Source: Actinoplanes lutulentus
GTDB taxonomy: Bacteria; Actinomycetota; Actinomycetes; Mycobacteriales; Micromonosporaceae
DNA length: 64,000 bases
Assembly (NCBI RefSeq): GCF_003259845.1
Contig: NZ_QLMJ01000017.1
Coordinates: forward strand, 62,001 to 126,000
Direction of reading: 5' to 3'
The notes beneath the pieces were generated by a model, which searched no databases, was not told the DNA's origin, and saw only the letters and a program-made list of their open reading frames with translations. Of the stretch, positions 7,971 to 17,195 are shown piece by piece; position 1 is the stretch's first letter; the number at the start of each line of letters is the position of its first letter. The position numbers were made by a program, and so were the translations under genes.

Positions 7971-9704
7971 GTGGCGGACGAATGGGGCATCGAGCTGAGC
8001 CTGGCCGAGCCCGGAACACTGGCGGCGCTGGCCGAGCGGGCCGAGGCCGGCGGCCTGGACGTCGTGGTTCTCAAAGACGAGGACAACGGGCTCGATCCGT
8101 GGACCACGGCAGCCTGGCTGGCCGGCCGCACCGAGAGCATCCAGATCGCCATACCCCGCGAAACCGGCGAGACCCACAAAAAAGTCAGCCCGGCCATGGC
8201 CGAGAAAGCCCTCGACAGCCTCGCCCTCCTGGCCGGCACCCGCCTGATCACCACCGCACTCGACGCGGAGATCGCTCCCGCGACGACGCTCGACGACGTC
8301 GACCGGCTGATCGAGAAGGCCGGCGACCGCGACCGTTCACGACGGCCCGCAGCGGTACGCGCCCTGCGCCGCGACGGCATCGACTACGACGACATCCCCG
8401 CGTCGCTCCGGAAGACAGCGATCGAACCCGGTGACCCCGGTTACCGCGGTGTCCGCTCGACCTACTTGCGTGGCGGCTCCCCCGGCCTGGTGCTGCGCCC
8501 GGCAAACCCCGCCGAGGTCGCCGACGCCCTGTCCTTCGCGCGCCGGCACCGGCACGTGCCGCTCGGCATACGCAGTGCCGGCCACGGTGTCAGCGGCCGC
8601 TCCACCAACGACGGCGGCCTGGTCATCGACGTCAGTGCGATGAACGAGATCACGGTCCTCGACGAACACCAGCGGCTGGTACGCATCGGCCCCGGCGCCA
8701 CCTGGAAACAGGTTGCCGCCGCCCTGGACGAGCACGGCTGGGCGCTCGGCTCCGGCGACTACGGCGGCGTCGGTGTCGGCGGGCTGGCCACCGCCGGCGG
8801 CATCGGCCTGCTGTCGCGCCAGCACGGGCTCACCATCGACCGCCTGCGGGCCGTCGAGCTCACCACCGCCGACGGCACCCACGTGCGGGCCAGCGCGCAG
8901 GAGAACCCGGACCTGTTCTGGGCGGTCCGCGGCGCGGGCGCGAACTTCGGGGTGGCGACCGCCTTCGAGTTCGAGGTCGAAGAAACAGACAAGGTCGGCT
9001 GGGCGCAGCTGGTGCTGGTCAGCCCGGACATCGAGCAGACCCTCGTCGAATTCGGTGAGGTGGCCCGCGCCGCCGACCGGGACACCACGGTCTTCCTGGT
9101 CACCGGCCCGCCCCGGCAGGGCCAGTCGGTCGTCCAGCTCTACGGCCTGGTCGACAACCCGGACCCGGAGATCGTGGTGGAGCGGCTCACGCCGTTCGCC
9201 CAGACCGGCCTGCTCGCCCAGCAGCAGGTGGTGCTGACTTCGTACGCCCAGGTCATGGCCGAGGCCGCCGACGTGGGTCCGAACGGTCACCACGGCCGGG
9301 GTGAGCCGGTGACCCGGTCAGCGTTCCTGCCGGTGCTGACGCCGGAGTTCGCGCAAGACGCGGCCCGGCTACTGCGTACCGGACAGGTCTACTTCTTCCA
9401 GCTGCGGCACATGGGCGGCGCGATCGCCGACACCCCGGCCGGCGAGACGGCGTTCACGCACCGCACCCCGGAATTCCAGGTCACCGCGATGGGCGGCGAC
9501 CGGGCCGCGCTGAACAACGCCTGGGACCGCCTCGCCCACCACTTCGACGGGCTGTACCTCAGTTTCGAGACCGACACCCGGCCGGAACGGCTGACCGACG
9601 CGTTCCCGCCGCCGGTGCTGGAGCGGCTGCGCGGCCTGAAGAACGACTACGACCCGACCAACCTGTTCCGCGACAATTTCAATGTAAAACCAAGGGAAAT
9701 CTGA
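7971..9704 (+). CDS. FAD-linked oxidase with degenerate N-terminal luciferase-like segment
   Basis: GTG 7971 has GGAGG five bases upstream. The 577-residue protein starts with about 90 residues resembling part of an LLM flavin monooxygenase (GLDVVVLKDEDNGLDPWTTA, AGRTESIQIAI). A full FAD_binding_4 domain follows: GIRSAGHGVSG with His205 in the position of the covalent FAD histidine, then GGVGVGGLATAGGIGLLSRQHG. The C-terminal BBE motif is YDPTNLFRDNFNVKP. The second covalent site, normally Cys, is Tyr, so a single FAD linkage is expected. It overlaps the next gene by one base. Substrate unknown; likely a reticuline-oxidase or aclacinomycin-oxidase-like alcohol or amine oxidation. Confidence 0.85.
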   Translation: MADEWGIELSLAEPGTLAALAERAEAGGLDVVVLKDEDNGLDPWTTAAWLAGRTESIQIAIPRETGETHKKVSPAMAEKALDSLALLAGTRLITTALDAEIAPATTLDDVDRLIEKAGDRDRSRRPAAVRALRRDGIDYDDIPASLRKTAIEPGDPGYRGVRSTYLRGGSPGLVLRPANPAEVADALSFARRHRHVPLGIRSAGHGVSGRSTNDGGLVIDVSAMNEITVLDEHQRLVRIGPGATWKQVAAALDEHGWALGSGDYGGVGVGGLATAGGIGLLSRQHGLTIDRLRAVELTTADGTHVRASAQENPDLFWAVRGAGANFGVATAFEFEVEETDKVGWAQLVLVSPDIEQTLVEFGEVARAADRDTTVFLVTGPPRQGQSVVQLYGLVDNPDPEIVVERLTPFAQTGLLAQQQVVLTSYAQVMAEAADVGPNGHHGRGEPVTRSAFLPVLTPEFAQDAARLLRTGQVYFFQLRHMGGAIADTPAGETAFTHRTPEFQVTAMGGDRAALNNAWDRLAHHFDGLYLSFETDTRPERLTDAFPPPVLERLRGLKNDYDPTNLFRDNFNVKPREI

Positions 9705-10591
9705 TGACCGACTACGGGCACGACCTGCTCTTCGGCTCCTTCGTGACACCCGGCGCGCAAGACCCGCGCAAAGCCGTCGACCTCGCTATCACCGCCGACA
9801 AGGCCGGCCTCGACCTGGTCACCTTCCAGGACCACCCCTACCAACCGGGATTCCTGGACACCTGGACCCTGCTGTCCTACGCCGCCGCGCGTACCCAAAG
9901 AATTCGGTTGAGCGGGAACGTCCTGAGCCTTCCGCTGCGGCCGCCGGCCGTGCTCGCCCGCGCCGCCGCGTCGCTGGACGTGCTCAGCGGCGGGCGCATC
10001 GAGCTCGGACTCGGCGCCGGCGCGTTCTGGGACGGCATCGCCGCGATGGGCGGGCGACGACTCTCGCCAGGTCAGGGAGTTGACGCGCTCGCCGAAGGGA
10101 TCGGGATCATCCGCGACCTCTGGGATGTGGACGCGCGCGGGCGGGTCGACCACGACGGCGAGTACTACACGGTGAAGGGCGCGAAACGCGGACCGCGGCC
10201 GGCGCACGACATCGGCATCTGGATCGGCGCCTACAAGAAGCGGATGCTGGCGCTGACCGGCGCGCTCGGCGACGGATGGCTGCCGTCGATGGACTACCTC
10301 CCGAAGGGCCCGGACTCGCTGCCGGAGATGAACGCCCGCATCGACGAGGCCGCCACCGAGGCGGGCCGCCAGCCGTCCGACGTCCGCCGGTTGATGAACT
10401 TCATGCGCGCCGGCGAAGACAGCGATCAGTGGGCGGAGTACCTCGCCGGTCTCGCCCTCGACCACGGCATCTCGGCGTTCATCGTCGGCGGCGACGACCA
10501 CGCGACCACCGAACGCCTCGCCGCCGAGGTCGCCCCCGCGGTCCGCGAGCTCGTCGCCCGCGAGCGCGGCAGAACGGCACCCGCCACATAG
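9704..10591 (+). CDS. LLM class F420-dependent oxidoreductase
   Basis: The start ATG overlaps the stop of the FAD oxidase (TGATG), so the pair is coupled. The 295-residue product is a complete luciferase-like TIM barrel: GLDLVTFQDHPYQPGFLDTW (35-54), RIRLSGNVLSLPLRPPAVLA, SGGRIELGLGAGAFW, and GDGWLPSMDY. This is the pattern of F420-dependent dehydrogenases and reductases of actinobacteria. Its partner carries a decayed copy of the first part of the same fold, which suggests the two proteins may act together or arose by fusion of a duplicated gene. Regulated with it by the MarR protein. Confidence 0.88.
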   Translation: MTDYGHDLLFGSFVTPGAQDPRKAVDLAITADKAGLDLVTFQDHPYQPGFLDTWTLLSYAAARTQRIRLSGNVLSLPLRPPAVLARAAASLDVLSGGRIELGLGAGAFWDGIAAMGGRRLSPGQGVDALAEGIGIIRDLWDVDARGRVDHDGEYYTVKGAKRGPRPAHDIGIWIGAYKKRMLALTGALGDGWLPSMDYLPKGPDSLPEMNARIDEAATEAGRQPSDVRRLMNFMRAGEDSDQWAEYLAGLALDHGISAFIVGGDDHATTERLAAEVAPAVRELVARERGRTAPAT

Positions 10592-10642
10592 GACAACTTT
10601 GATACCGTGCGGCCATCCCGAGCAATCGATGGATGGACATGC

Positions 10643-13600
10643 ATGAGATCTTTAAAGGCGCTCGTTGCCATGCTGCTCGCCGCCGGCGGCCTCGCCGTCA
10701 CCGGAACACCCGCCAGCGCGGCCGTGACCTCGTACATCCGCCTGAATCAGGTCGGTTACCCGGCTGATCAGCCGAAGGTCGCGTACCTGCTGGGCACGTC
10801 CGCGCAGGCCGGGGCCGCGTTCACGGTCGTCGCCGCGGGCGGCGGGACGGCGGGCAGCGGCACGGTCGGTGCGAGTCGTGGCGGCTGGAACACCGGTTAC
10901 ACCGGCGTGCTGCCGATCGACTTCTCCACCGTGACCACCCCGGGCCGCTACACGATCCGGATCACCGGCGTCACCGAGTCGCCAACCTTCGAGATCAAAC
11001 CCAAGGCCGATCTGTACGCACCAGTGGCCGGCACCATGACCCAGTTCTTCCAGACCCAGCGTGACGGCGCGAACGTGATCCCCGGGCTGCTGGGCCGTCA
11101 GCCGTCGCACCTCGCCGACGCCTCCGCGACGGTTTACCAGGTGCCCGCGTACGCCGGCACCGAGCCCTGGGACGACACCATCGCCGGAACGCTGACGCCG
11201 ATCAGCGGTGTCGCACCGGTCGACGTGGCCGGCGGCTGGTTCGACGCCGGCGACTACCTGAAGTTCACCCACACCACGGCGTACGCGGCCGGTGCCCTGC
11301 TGGTCGCCCAGCGCTCCGGCAGCGCCGACACCGCCCGCGCCGCCGAGATCGAGCACGCGGTCAGCTGGCTCGACAAGATGTGGGACGAGGACACCGGCGT
11401 CCTGTACGCCCAGGTCGGCATCGGTGGCGGCAACGAGGAGGCCGACTTCATCGGCGACCACTGGGCCTGGCGTGAGCCGCAGGCCGACGACGCCGTGCAG
11501 GACACGGCCGGGACCGGCAGCTACTACCTGAAGTACCGCCCGGTGCTGCGCGCCAACGCGCCCGGCGCTCCCCTGAGCCCGAACCTGGCCGGCCGGGTCG
11601 CCGCCGCGTTCGCCCTGTCCGCGCAGACCCACGCCACCAGCGACCCGGCCCGGGCGCAGACCGAGCTGGACACGGCCGCCACCATCTACGCGAAAGCGCA
11701 GACCACCGGCGTTGGCGAGCTCGTCACGTCGTTCCCGAACGGCTACTACCCGGAGACGGTCTGGCAGGACGACATGGCGTTCGGCGCGACCGAGCTGGCC
11801 CTGGCCGCCCGGGCACTCGGTGACAGCCGCGCCGGTACCTGGCTGACCCAGGGCGCGACCTGGGCGAAGGCATACCTGGACGCGGGCGCCCGGGACACCC
11901 TGAACCTGTACGACGTCAGCGGCGTCGCCCTGACCGACCTGGTCACCGCGATCACCGCGGCCGGTGCCACCGGGCTCGCCGTCACCGCCGACCAGCTGCT
12001 CGCCGATCAGCGCACGCAGCTCGACGCGGCGGTCACCCGAGCCGAGGCGGACCGGTTCCGGGCCGCGGCGGACTACACCAATTTCGACGCCACCTCGCAC
12101 GCGCTCGGCCTCATCGCGCAGGCCGCACGGTACGACGCGGTGGCCGGCACACCCCGGTACGCGCAGTTCGCTCAGTCGCAGGCCAGCTGGGTGCTCGGCG
12201 GGAACCCGTGGGGCGTTTCGCTGATCGTCGGGGTCGGTTCCGCGTACCCGAGATGTCCTCATCATCAAGTCGCGAATCTGCGCGGGAGCAACAACGGCGC
12301 CGGCGCGATTCTCGCCGGCGCGGCGGTGAACGGGCCGAACAACGAGGCGGTGTTCACCGATCTTGAGGAGGGTGACACGGCGCCGTGCCCGGCGGACGGC
12401 AGTGACGCCTATGCGGCGTTCACCGGCAACAGTGCGCGGTTCATGGACGACGCGGACGCGTGGATGAGCGTGGAGCCGGCGATCGACTTCACGTCAACGG
12501 GGCTGCTGGCGTTCGCGCTGCTGGGCGTGGGTGGAACGACGCCTCCTGCCCCGGTGGTGAAGCGGGACACCATCGGCGTGTGGCGGCCTTCGAACGCCAC
12601 CGCCTATCTGCGCAACGATCTCTCCTCCGGCGCTTCGGACATCCCCGGGTTCGTCGTGGGCGGCTCCGGTGACGTGCCGCTGGCCGGTGACTGGGACGGT
12701 GACGGCGTCGACGGCTATGGATACTGGCGGCCGTCGACCCGGCAGTTCTGGCTGCGTAACGCGCTGAGCGCGGGGCTGCCGGACTACTCCTACACGGCGG
12801 CGTGGGCGACCACCGCCGACGTCCCGCTGGTCGGTGACTGGAACGGTGACGGCAAGGACACCGTCGCCACCTGGCGGCCGGGTGATCAGACCGTGCGGAT
12901 CCGCGACAGCCTCACCAGCGGTCCCGCCGAGATCGGCGTGAAGTTCGGCGCCTCCACCGACACCATCCTGGTCGGTGACTGGAACGGTGACGGCACCGAC
13001 AGCCTCGGCTACTACCGGCCGTCGAGCCGGCTGTTCGCGCTGCGGGAGCAGCTCACCGGGACGGCCTCGCCGGAAATCACCGCGGTGTACGGCAGCACCG
13101 GCGACAAGCCGCTGATCGGCGACTGGAACGGCGACGGCAGGGACACCATCGGCGTGTTCCGGCCGACCGGCCACCAGTGGCACCTGCGCGACAGCAACAC
13201 GCCCGGCAACGCGGATCACTCGTTCAACTACGGCCAGGACACCGACCGGCCACTGGTCGGCGACTGGCTGCCGTCCGCTACCGGGTCGTCGGTGGCCCAG
13301 CTGGCCGCGGCGAACGGTTTCTATGCCAACCCGGACTTCCCGGCGACCCAGTGGGTGGCCGCCAACCCGGGTGACTCGCGGGCCGCCGGGATCCGCTCGG
13401 CCCTGGCCGGCAAGGCGGGCGCGGCCTGGTTCGGTAACTGGAGCGGCGACATCCGCAGCGCGGTCGGCACCTACGTCAGTGGCGCGGCTGCTGCCGGGCA
13501 GGTGCCGATCCTGGTCGCGTACAACGTGCCCGGCCGCGACTGCGGCGGCGAGTCCAGCGGCGGGGCCGGCAGCCCGGCGGCCTACCGCCAGTGGATCACC

Positions 13601-14170
13601 GAGTTCGCCGCCGGGGTGGCCGGACGTCCCGCCGTCGTGATCATCGAACCGGACGGGGTCGCGCTTGTCGACTGCCTCACCGAGGCCGAACGCACCACCC
13701 GGTACGGGTTGATCGCGCACGCCGTGGCCGCGTTCAGCGGCCAGACCTGGGCGTACGTCGACGCCGGCAACTCCAGCTGGGTCGACGGCGACACGATGGC
13801 CGCCCGGCTGGTCCAGGCCGGGATCGCCGGGGCGCGCGGGTTCGCGGTGAACGTGTCGAACTTCTTCACCACCGCCGAATCGACGGCCTATGCCGGTGCC
13901 GTCAACGCCGGGCTGTCCACGCGCGGACAGGCCGCAAAGCCGTACGTGATCGACACGAGCCGTAACGGCAACGGCGGCACAGCCGGTGACTGGTGCAACC
14001 CGGCCGGAGTGAAGCTGGGTACCCCCTCAGGGGTGAGCACCAGCGGTGCGGAATTCCTGCTGTGGATCAAGGTTCCGGGCGACTCGGACGGCGATTGCGG
14101 CAGGTTGCGCGGGCTGCCGGCCGGGACGTTCAGCCCTGACCTGGCGACCTGGCTGATTAACGGAACCTGA
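10643..14170 (+). CDS. Bifunctional secreted cellulase: CelD-type Ig, GH9, FG-GAP-like repeats, GH6
   Basis: ATG 10643 is chosen because the signal peptide begins there (residues 1-26, ending SASA/AV). The domains of the 1175-residue enzyme are: CelD_N Ig-like (28-115); GH9 (about 120-625) with GGWFDAGDY giving Asp201 and Asp204, a PHH motif near 540 and Glu611 in SVEPAIDF as general acid; five repeats of about 48 residues (640-880), four with a calcium-type loop GDWxGDGxD; and GH6 (890-1175) with Asp966 in PGRDCG and Asp1004 in IIEPDG. Both catalytic sets are intact. No classical carbohydrate-binding module is present; the repeats take its place as linker. Endo- and exo-type attack on cellulose in one chain is the inferred role. 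Confidence 0.9.
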   Translation: MRSLKALVAMLLAAGGLAVTGTPASAAVTSYIRLNQVGYPADQPKVAYLLGTSAQAGAAFTVVAAGGGTAGSGTVGASRGGWNTGYTGVLPIDFSTVTTPGRYTIRITGVTESPTFEIKPKADLYAPVAGTMTQFFQTQRDGANVIPGLLGRQPSHLADASATVYQVPAYAGTEPWDDTIAGTLTPISGVAPVDVAGGWFDAGDYLKFTHTTAYAAGALLVAQRSGSADTARAAEIEHAVSWLDKMWDEDTGVLYAQVGIGGGNEEADFIGDHWAWREPQADDAVQDTAGTGSYYLKYRPVLRANAPGAPLSPNLAGRVAAAFALSAQTHATSDPARAQTELDTAATIYAKAQTTGVGELVTSFPNGYYPETVWQDDMAFGATELALAARALGDSRAGTWLTQGATWAKAYLDAGARDTLNLYDVSGVALTDLVTAITAAGATGLAVTADQLLADQRTQLDAAVTRAEADRFRAAADYTNFDATSHALGLIAQAARYDAVAGTPRYAQFAQSQASWVLGGNPWGVSLIVGVGSAYPRCPHHQVANLRGSNNGAGAILAGAAVNGPNNEAVFTDLEEGDTAPCPADGSDAYAAFTGNSARFMDDADAWMSVEPAIDFTSTGLLAFALLGVGGTTPPAPVVKRDTIGVWRPSNATAYLRNDLSSGASDIPGFVVGGSGDVPLAGDWDGDGVDGYGYWRPSTRQFWLRNALSAGLPDYSYTAAWATTADVPLVGDWNGDGKDTVATWRPGDQTVRIRDSLTSGPAEIGVKFGASTDTILVGDWNGDGTDSLGYYRPSSRLFALREQLTGTASPEITAVYGSTGDKPLIGDWNGDGRDTIGVFRPTGHQWHLRDSNTPGNADHSFNYGQDTDRPLVGDWLPSATGSSVAQLAAANGFYANPDFPATQWVAANPGDSRAAGIRSALAGKAGAAWFGNWSGDIRSAVGTYVSGAAAAGQVPILVAYNVPGRDCGGESSGGAGSPAAYRQWITEFAAGVAGRPAVVIIEPDGVALVDCLTEAERTTRYGLIAHAVAAFSGQTWAYVDAGNSSWVDGDTMAARLVQAGIAGARGFAVNVSNFFTTAESTAYAGAVNAGLSTRGQAAKPYVIDTSRNGNGGTAGDWCNPAGVKLGTPSGVSTSGAEFLLWIKVPGDSDGDCGRLRGLPAGTFSPDLATWLINGT

Positions 14171-14178
14171 AGTCAGGA

Positions 14179-14643
14179 ATGGAAGCGGCCGGTGCTGGGC
14201 ACTTGCGGGCGGTGGGTCAACTTCGTACGTCACCGCCGCCGCCGACCGCGCAGGAACTCAATGTCTGGGAGCTCAACACCAGCGCTGATCTGCATACCCT
14301 GCGGGCACAGCTGCACGAGGCCCTCACCGGCAATCCCCTCATCGACGGGGAACGCCTCGACGACATCCCGGAACGGATGGTGCTGGTCGCGACCGAGCTG
14401 GCCAGCAACACCATCCGGCATGGCCGGCCACCGACGCTGATCAGGCTGTTGTGCAGCGACGACGAGTTCGTCCTCGACGTCGCCGACCACGACCTGGAGA
14501 ACCTTCCCGAGCTGTCCGACACCCGCCCGATCAACGCGGGCGGGCGCGGCCTGCTGCTGGCCATGTCCTTCTCCATCGACGTCGGCTGGTATGCCACCGA
14601 CGACACCAAGCACGTGTGGGCGTCGTTCCCGAGGGTCGCGTAA
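14179..14643 (+). CDS. RsbW-like ATP-binding protein (HATPase_c), anti-sigma factor type
   Basis: The 154-residue product has a GHKL ATPase core: ERMVLVATELASNTIRHG (N box, residues about 65-82), DVADHD in place of the usual DxGxG, and GGRGLLLAMSFSIDVGW (G2 box, 121-137). Such single-domain proteins bind sigma factors or STAS antagonists in partner switching. No sigma or STAS gene is adjacent; STAS proteins lie 13 kb away. The N-terminal 25 residues look disordered and a later start is possible. Confidence 0.8.
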   Translation: MEAAGAGHLRAVGQLRTSPPPPTAQELNVWELNTSADLHTLRAQLHEALTGNPLIDGERLDDIPERMVLVATELASNTIRHGRPPTLIRLLCSDDEFVLDVADHDLENLPELSDTRPINAGGRGLLLAMSFSIDVGWYATDDTKHVWASFPRVA

Positions 14644-14717
14644 CCCTGAGGTACCAGGTCCTCGTAGCTCCGTCGTGTGACGACATCGAGTAACCCCCAC
14701 GCCTACTTTTCGTCCTC

Positions 14718-15818
14718 ATGACCGCCGCTCTGTGGACCGCCACCGTTGCCGCCGCCACACCGCCAGATCGGGAACGGGCCGTCGACGGGCTCCGCGCCAT
14801 CGCCATGCTCGGTGTGGTGGCCGGACACTGGCTCGTCACCGGCCTGACCATCGGCTCCGGCGGCGGTCTCCGGCAGGCCAGTCCTCTCACCGCGATGCCC
14901 GGCCTCACCCCGCTGACCTGGGTACTGCAGACCCTCGGCCTGTTCTTCTTCGTCTCCGGTTACGCCGCGGCCCGCGGCCTGTCCCGGAGCCCCACGCTCT
15001 GCTGGCTTGCCGGTCGGGCACGCCGCCTCCTGCCACCGGTCGCCGTCTTCCTCAGCGTCTGGCTGCTGATCCTCACCGCACTCCGGCACACCGACCCGCG
15101 CACGCTCCACACGTTCGCCAAGATCGCGCTCAGCCCGCTGTGGTTCGTGCTGGTCCTCGGCCTGCTGCTGCCGCTCACCCCGCTTGTCGTGCGCGCCGTC
15201 GACCGGTTCGGCGCCGCGGCGACTCTGGTCCCTCTCGCCGCGTTACTCACTGTCGATTCCCTTCGGTACGCCATAACGCCGGGTATGCCGGGGTGGCCCG
15301 CGTATCTGAACTGCGTGAGTGCCTGGCTGGTTCCGTACACCCTCGGGGTTGCCGTGGCGCGGGGCCGGCTCGCCGGACCGCGCTGGGGTCGTCGCCTGCT
15401 GGCGGCGGGTTTGATCAGCGGTGCCCTGCTGATCGCGGCGGGCTATCCGGCGAGCCTGGTCGGGGTGCCGGGCGACGGCCGCTCGAACCTCAACCCGCCG
15501 TCGCTGCTCACCGCCGCCCTGTCGGCGGCGCAGATCGGCATCGCGCTGCTGCTGTGGGCGAGGCTGAACCGGTGGCTGCGCCATCCCGGCTGCTGGGCGG
15601 TCGTGGCCGGCCTCAACCTGACAGCGATGACGATCTTCTTGTGGCACCAGAGCGCGCTGCTCGGGGTGACCGCGCTCGCCGGTTTGTCCGGCCCACCCGA
15701 CTCAGCCGGTTGGATCGTGCATCGGATGCTCTGGCTGCCGGCCGTTGCGGTAGCTTTGCTGGTTATTGTCGCTTTCCTGGAGTGGAGTTCCCGGCAAGTC
15801 CGCCGACGAAGTCGGTGA
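14718..15818 (+). CDS. Acyltransferase 3 family integral membrane protein
   Basis: The 366-residue protein has about ten hydrophobic helices. The N-terminal signature RAVDGLRAIAMLGVVAGHWL (residues 19-38) holds the family's conserved Arg and His, and LGLFFFVSGYAAARGL follows. Members transfer acetyl or longer acyl groups to surface glycans, antibiotics or lipids. The 3-prime end overlaps the convergent TetR gene by 56 bases. It is monocistronic and its acceptor cannot be told from sequence. Confidence 0.87.
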   Translation: MTAALWTATVAAATPPDRERAVDGLRAIAMLGVVAGHWLVTGLTIGSGGGLRQASPLTAMPGLTPLTWVLQTLGLFFFVSGYAAARGLSRSPTLCWLAGRARRLLPPVAVFLSVWLLILTALRHTDPRTLHTFAKIALSPLWFVLVLGLLLPLTPLVVRAVDRFGAAATLVPLAALLTVDSLRYAITPGMPGWPAYLNCVSAWLVPYTLGVAVARGRLAGPRWGRRLLAAGLISGALLIAAGYPASLVGVPGDGRSNLNPPSLLTAALSAAQIGIALLLWARLNRWLRHPGCWAVVAGLNLTAMTIFLWHQSALLGVTALAGLSGPPDSAGWIVHRMLWLPAVAVALLVIVAFLEWSSRQVRRRSR

Positions 15819-16332
15819 ACGCCTTGCCGGTCCGGGCCGCATCGCCGGTGGCGTCCAGGTCCATGAGCAGCCCTCGGATCACCGCCAGCACGAGCGTGGC
15901 CTGATCCTCACGACCGATACTGCGCAACCCGTCGGCGAGCGGCTCCAGCCAGTCGGTGGTCGCGGCCCGCCGGAACCCGGGCCACAGATGCCGCACCGGA
16001 CTCTCCCCGTGCTGATTGAACATCCGCAGAAACGGCTTCCCCTCCGACCCGGTCATCGCACCCCAGGCGTTGCGCAGCGTGACGGTGTAGCCCTCCCCCG
16101 GCCGAGCCCGCAACAACGCACCGAAGCTGTCGAGCTGCCGCTGCCGCGCATGCCCGAGAACCGCCCTCAGTAGCGCGTCCCGAGTGCCGAAGTGATAGAT
16201 CAGCATCCGAGCCGACGTCCCGGCAGCCCGCGCGAGGGGTTCGAGCCGATCAGGAAGCCCGTGATCGAGCGCGTAATCGGTGCACGCGTCCAGCAGCCGC
16301 TGCTTGATCTCCGGTTGCGATCGCCGTCCCAT
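15763..16332 (-). CDS. TetR family transcriptional regulator
   Basis: ATG 16332 gives a 189-residue protein with the N-terminal HTH (RLLDACTDYALDHGL, then ARAAGTSARMLIYHFGTRDA, residues about 12-50). The C-terminal ligand domain contains NQHGESPVRHLWPGF. It is divergent from the hydrolase at 16379 with only 46 bases between, where a dyad lies, so it probably represses that gene and itself. Confidence 0.88.
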   Translation of the reverse strand: MGRRSQPEIKQRLLDACTDYALDHGLPDRLEPLARAAGTSARMLIYHFGTRDALLRAVLGHARQRQLDSFGALLRARPGEGYTVTLRNAWGAMTGSEGKPFLRMFNQHGESPVRHLWPGFRRAATTDWLEPLADGLRSIGREDQATLVLAVIRGLLMDLDATGDAARTGKAFTDFVGGLAGNSTPGKRQ

Positions 16333-16347
16333 CGCCCCATTTTTTCG

Positions 16348-16363
16348 CGTAACGATTGCTACG
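16348..16363. promoter_or_regulatory. Imperfect dyad, probable TetR operator
   Basis: CGTAACGATTGCTACG is a 16-base dyad (6 of 8 pairs match) in the 46-base gap between the divergent TetR and hydrolase genes. Both promoters must overlap it. Confidence 0.5.
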
Positions 16364-16378
16364 TCTACCGTCGAACAG

Positions 16379-17080
16379 ATGAGAGTCGTATTCGTGCACG
16401 GGGCCTGCGTACAGAACGGTTCGTGGTGGTGGCACCGCACCGCGGCACTGCTCGCCGACCAGGGCGTGGCCAGCGTTTCCCCAGCTCTGCCCAGCTGCGG
16501 CGAGACGGGAACACCGCCCGGAACCAGCGGCGCCGGCCTGCCTGAGGACGTCGCCGCCGTGCGCCAGGTCCTCCAGGACAGCGACGAGCCCACCGTCGTG
16601 GTGGCCCACAGTTACGGCGGCATCGTGACCGCCGAGGCCGCCGCGGGCATCCCCGCCGTGCGCCACCTGCTGCTCATCTCCAGCTACCTACCCGAGATCG
16701 GCCAGAGCCTGTCCGATTTCGGCGACGGCAAGCCGTCCCCGTTCCTCACCGTCGATCTCCAGGCCGGAACATTCGGGGTACGCCCGGAACTGCTCACCGA
16801 CACGTTCCTGCAGGACTGCGACGCTGCCGTTCAGGAGCAGGCGCCGGCCCACCTGGCGGCGCAGAGCGTCCAGGTGACCGCCCAGCCGGTGAGCGCGGCC
16901 GCCTGGCACGACATCCCGTCGACCTACCTGGTGTGCGCCGCCGACAAGGGCACACCGGCGGCGTCACAGCGGTCGTTCGCCCGCAGGGCGGGTTCGGTAG
17001 TAGAGCTCGACGCAGGCCACCACCCGTTCCTTTCCCAACCTTCTTGGGTACGGGATCTGCTGCTCAACCTGCCTACGTAG
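16379..17080 (+). CDS. Alpha/beta hydrolase
   Basis: The 233-residue protein has the oxyanion segment FVHGACVQNGSWWW (4-17) and the nucleophile elbow VVAHSYGGI with Ser78. The acid is probably the Asp of CAADKGTP near 181 and the base a His in DAGHHPF near 213. It resembles small esterases of the EstC / methyl-esterase type. It is divergent from and probably controlled by the TetR gene. The last codons contain one copy of the CTTGGGTACG decamer. Confidence 0.88.
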   Translation: MRVVFVHGACVQNGSWWWHRTAALLADQGVASVSPALPSCGETGTPPGTSGAGLPEDVAAVRQVLQDSDEPTVVVAHSYGGIVTAEAAAGIPAVRHLLLISSYLPEIGQSLSDFGDGKPSPFLTVDLQAGTFGVRPELLTDTFLQDCDAAVQEQAPAHLAAQSVQVTAQPVSAAAWHDIPSTYLVCAADKGTPAASQRSFARRAGSVVELDAGHHPFLSQPSWVRDLLLNLPT

Positions 17081-17106
17081 GCGGCCGCCCACCGAGCCGA
17101 CACCAA

Positions 17107-17145
17107 CTGGCTTTGTGGCCTGGCTTTGTGGCCTGGCTTTGTGGC
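17107..17145. repeat. Three perfect 13-bp tandem copies
   Basis: CTGGCTTTGTGGC is repeated at 17107-17119, 17120-17132 and 17133-17145 without mismatch, just after the hydrolase stop and before the hairpin. Confidence 0.9.
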
Positions 17146-17153
17146 GGAAAGGC

Positions 17154-17195
17154 CCGCCGACCGGTCCGGCGACTGAGGCACGGACCGGCCGGCGG
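17154..17195. terminator. Hairpin terminator candidate
   Basis: CCGCCGACCGGTCCG (17154-17168) pairs with CGGACCGGCCGGCGG (17181-17195), 14 of 15 pairs, around a 12-base loop. There is no T run, as is usual in GC-rich actinobacteria. Confidence 0.6.

Noticed and set aside
10652..13720. Two long minus-strand frames across the cellulase gene
   Set aside because: They lie opposite catalytically intact GH9 and GH6 domains and have no recognisable motif.
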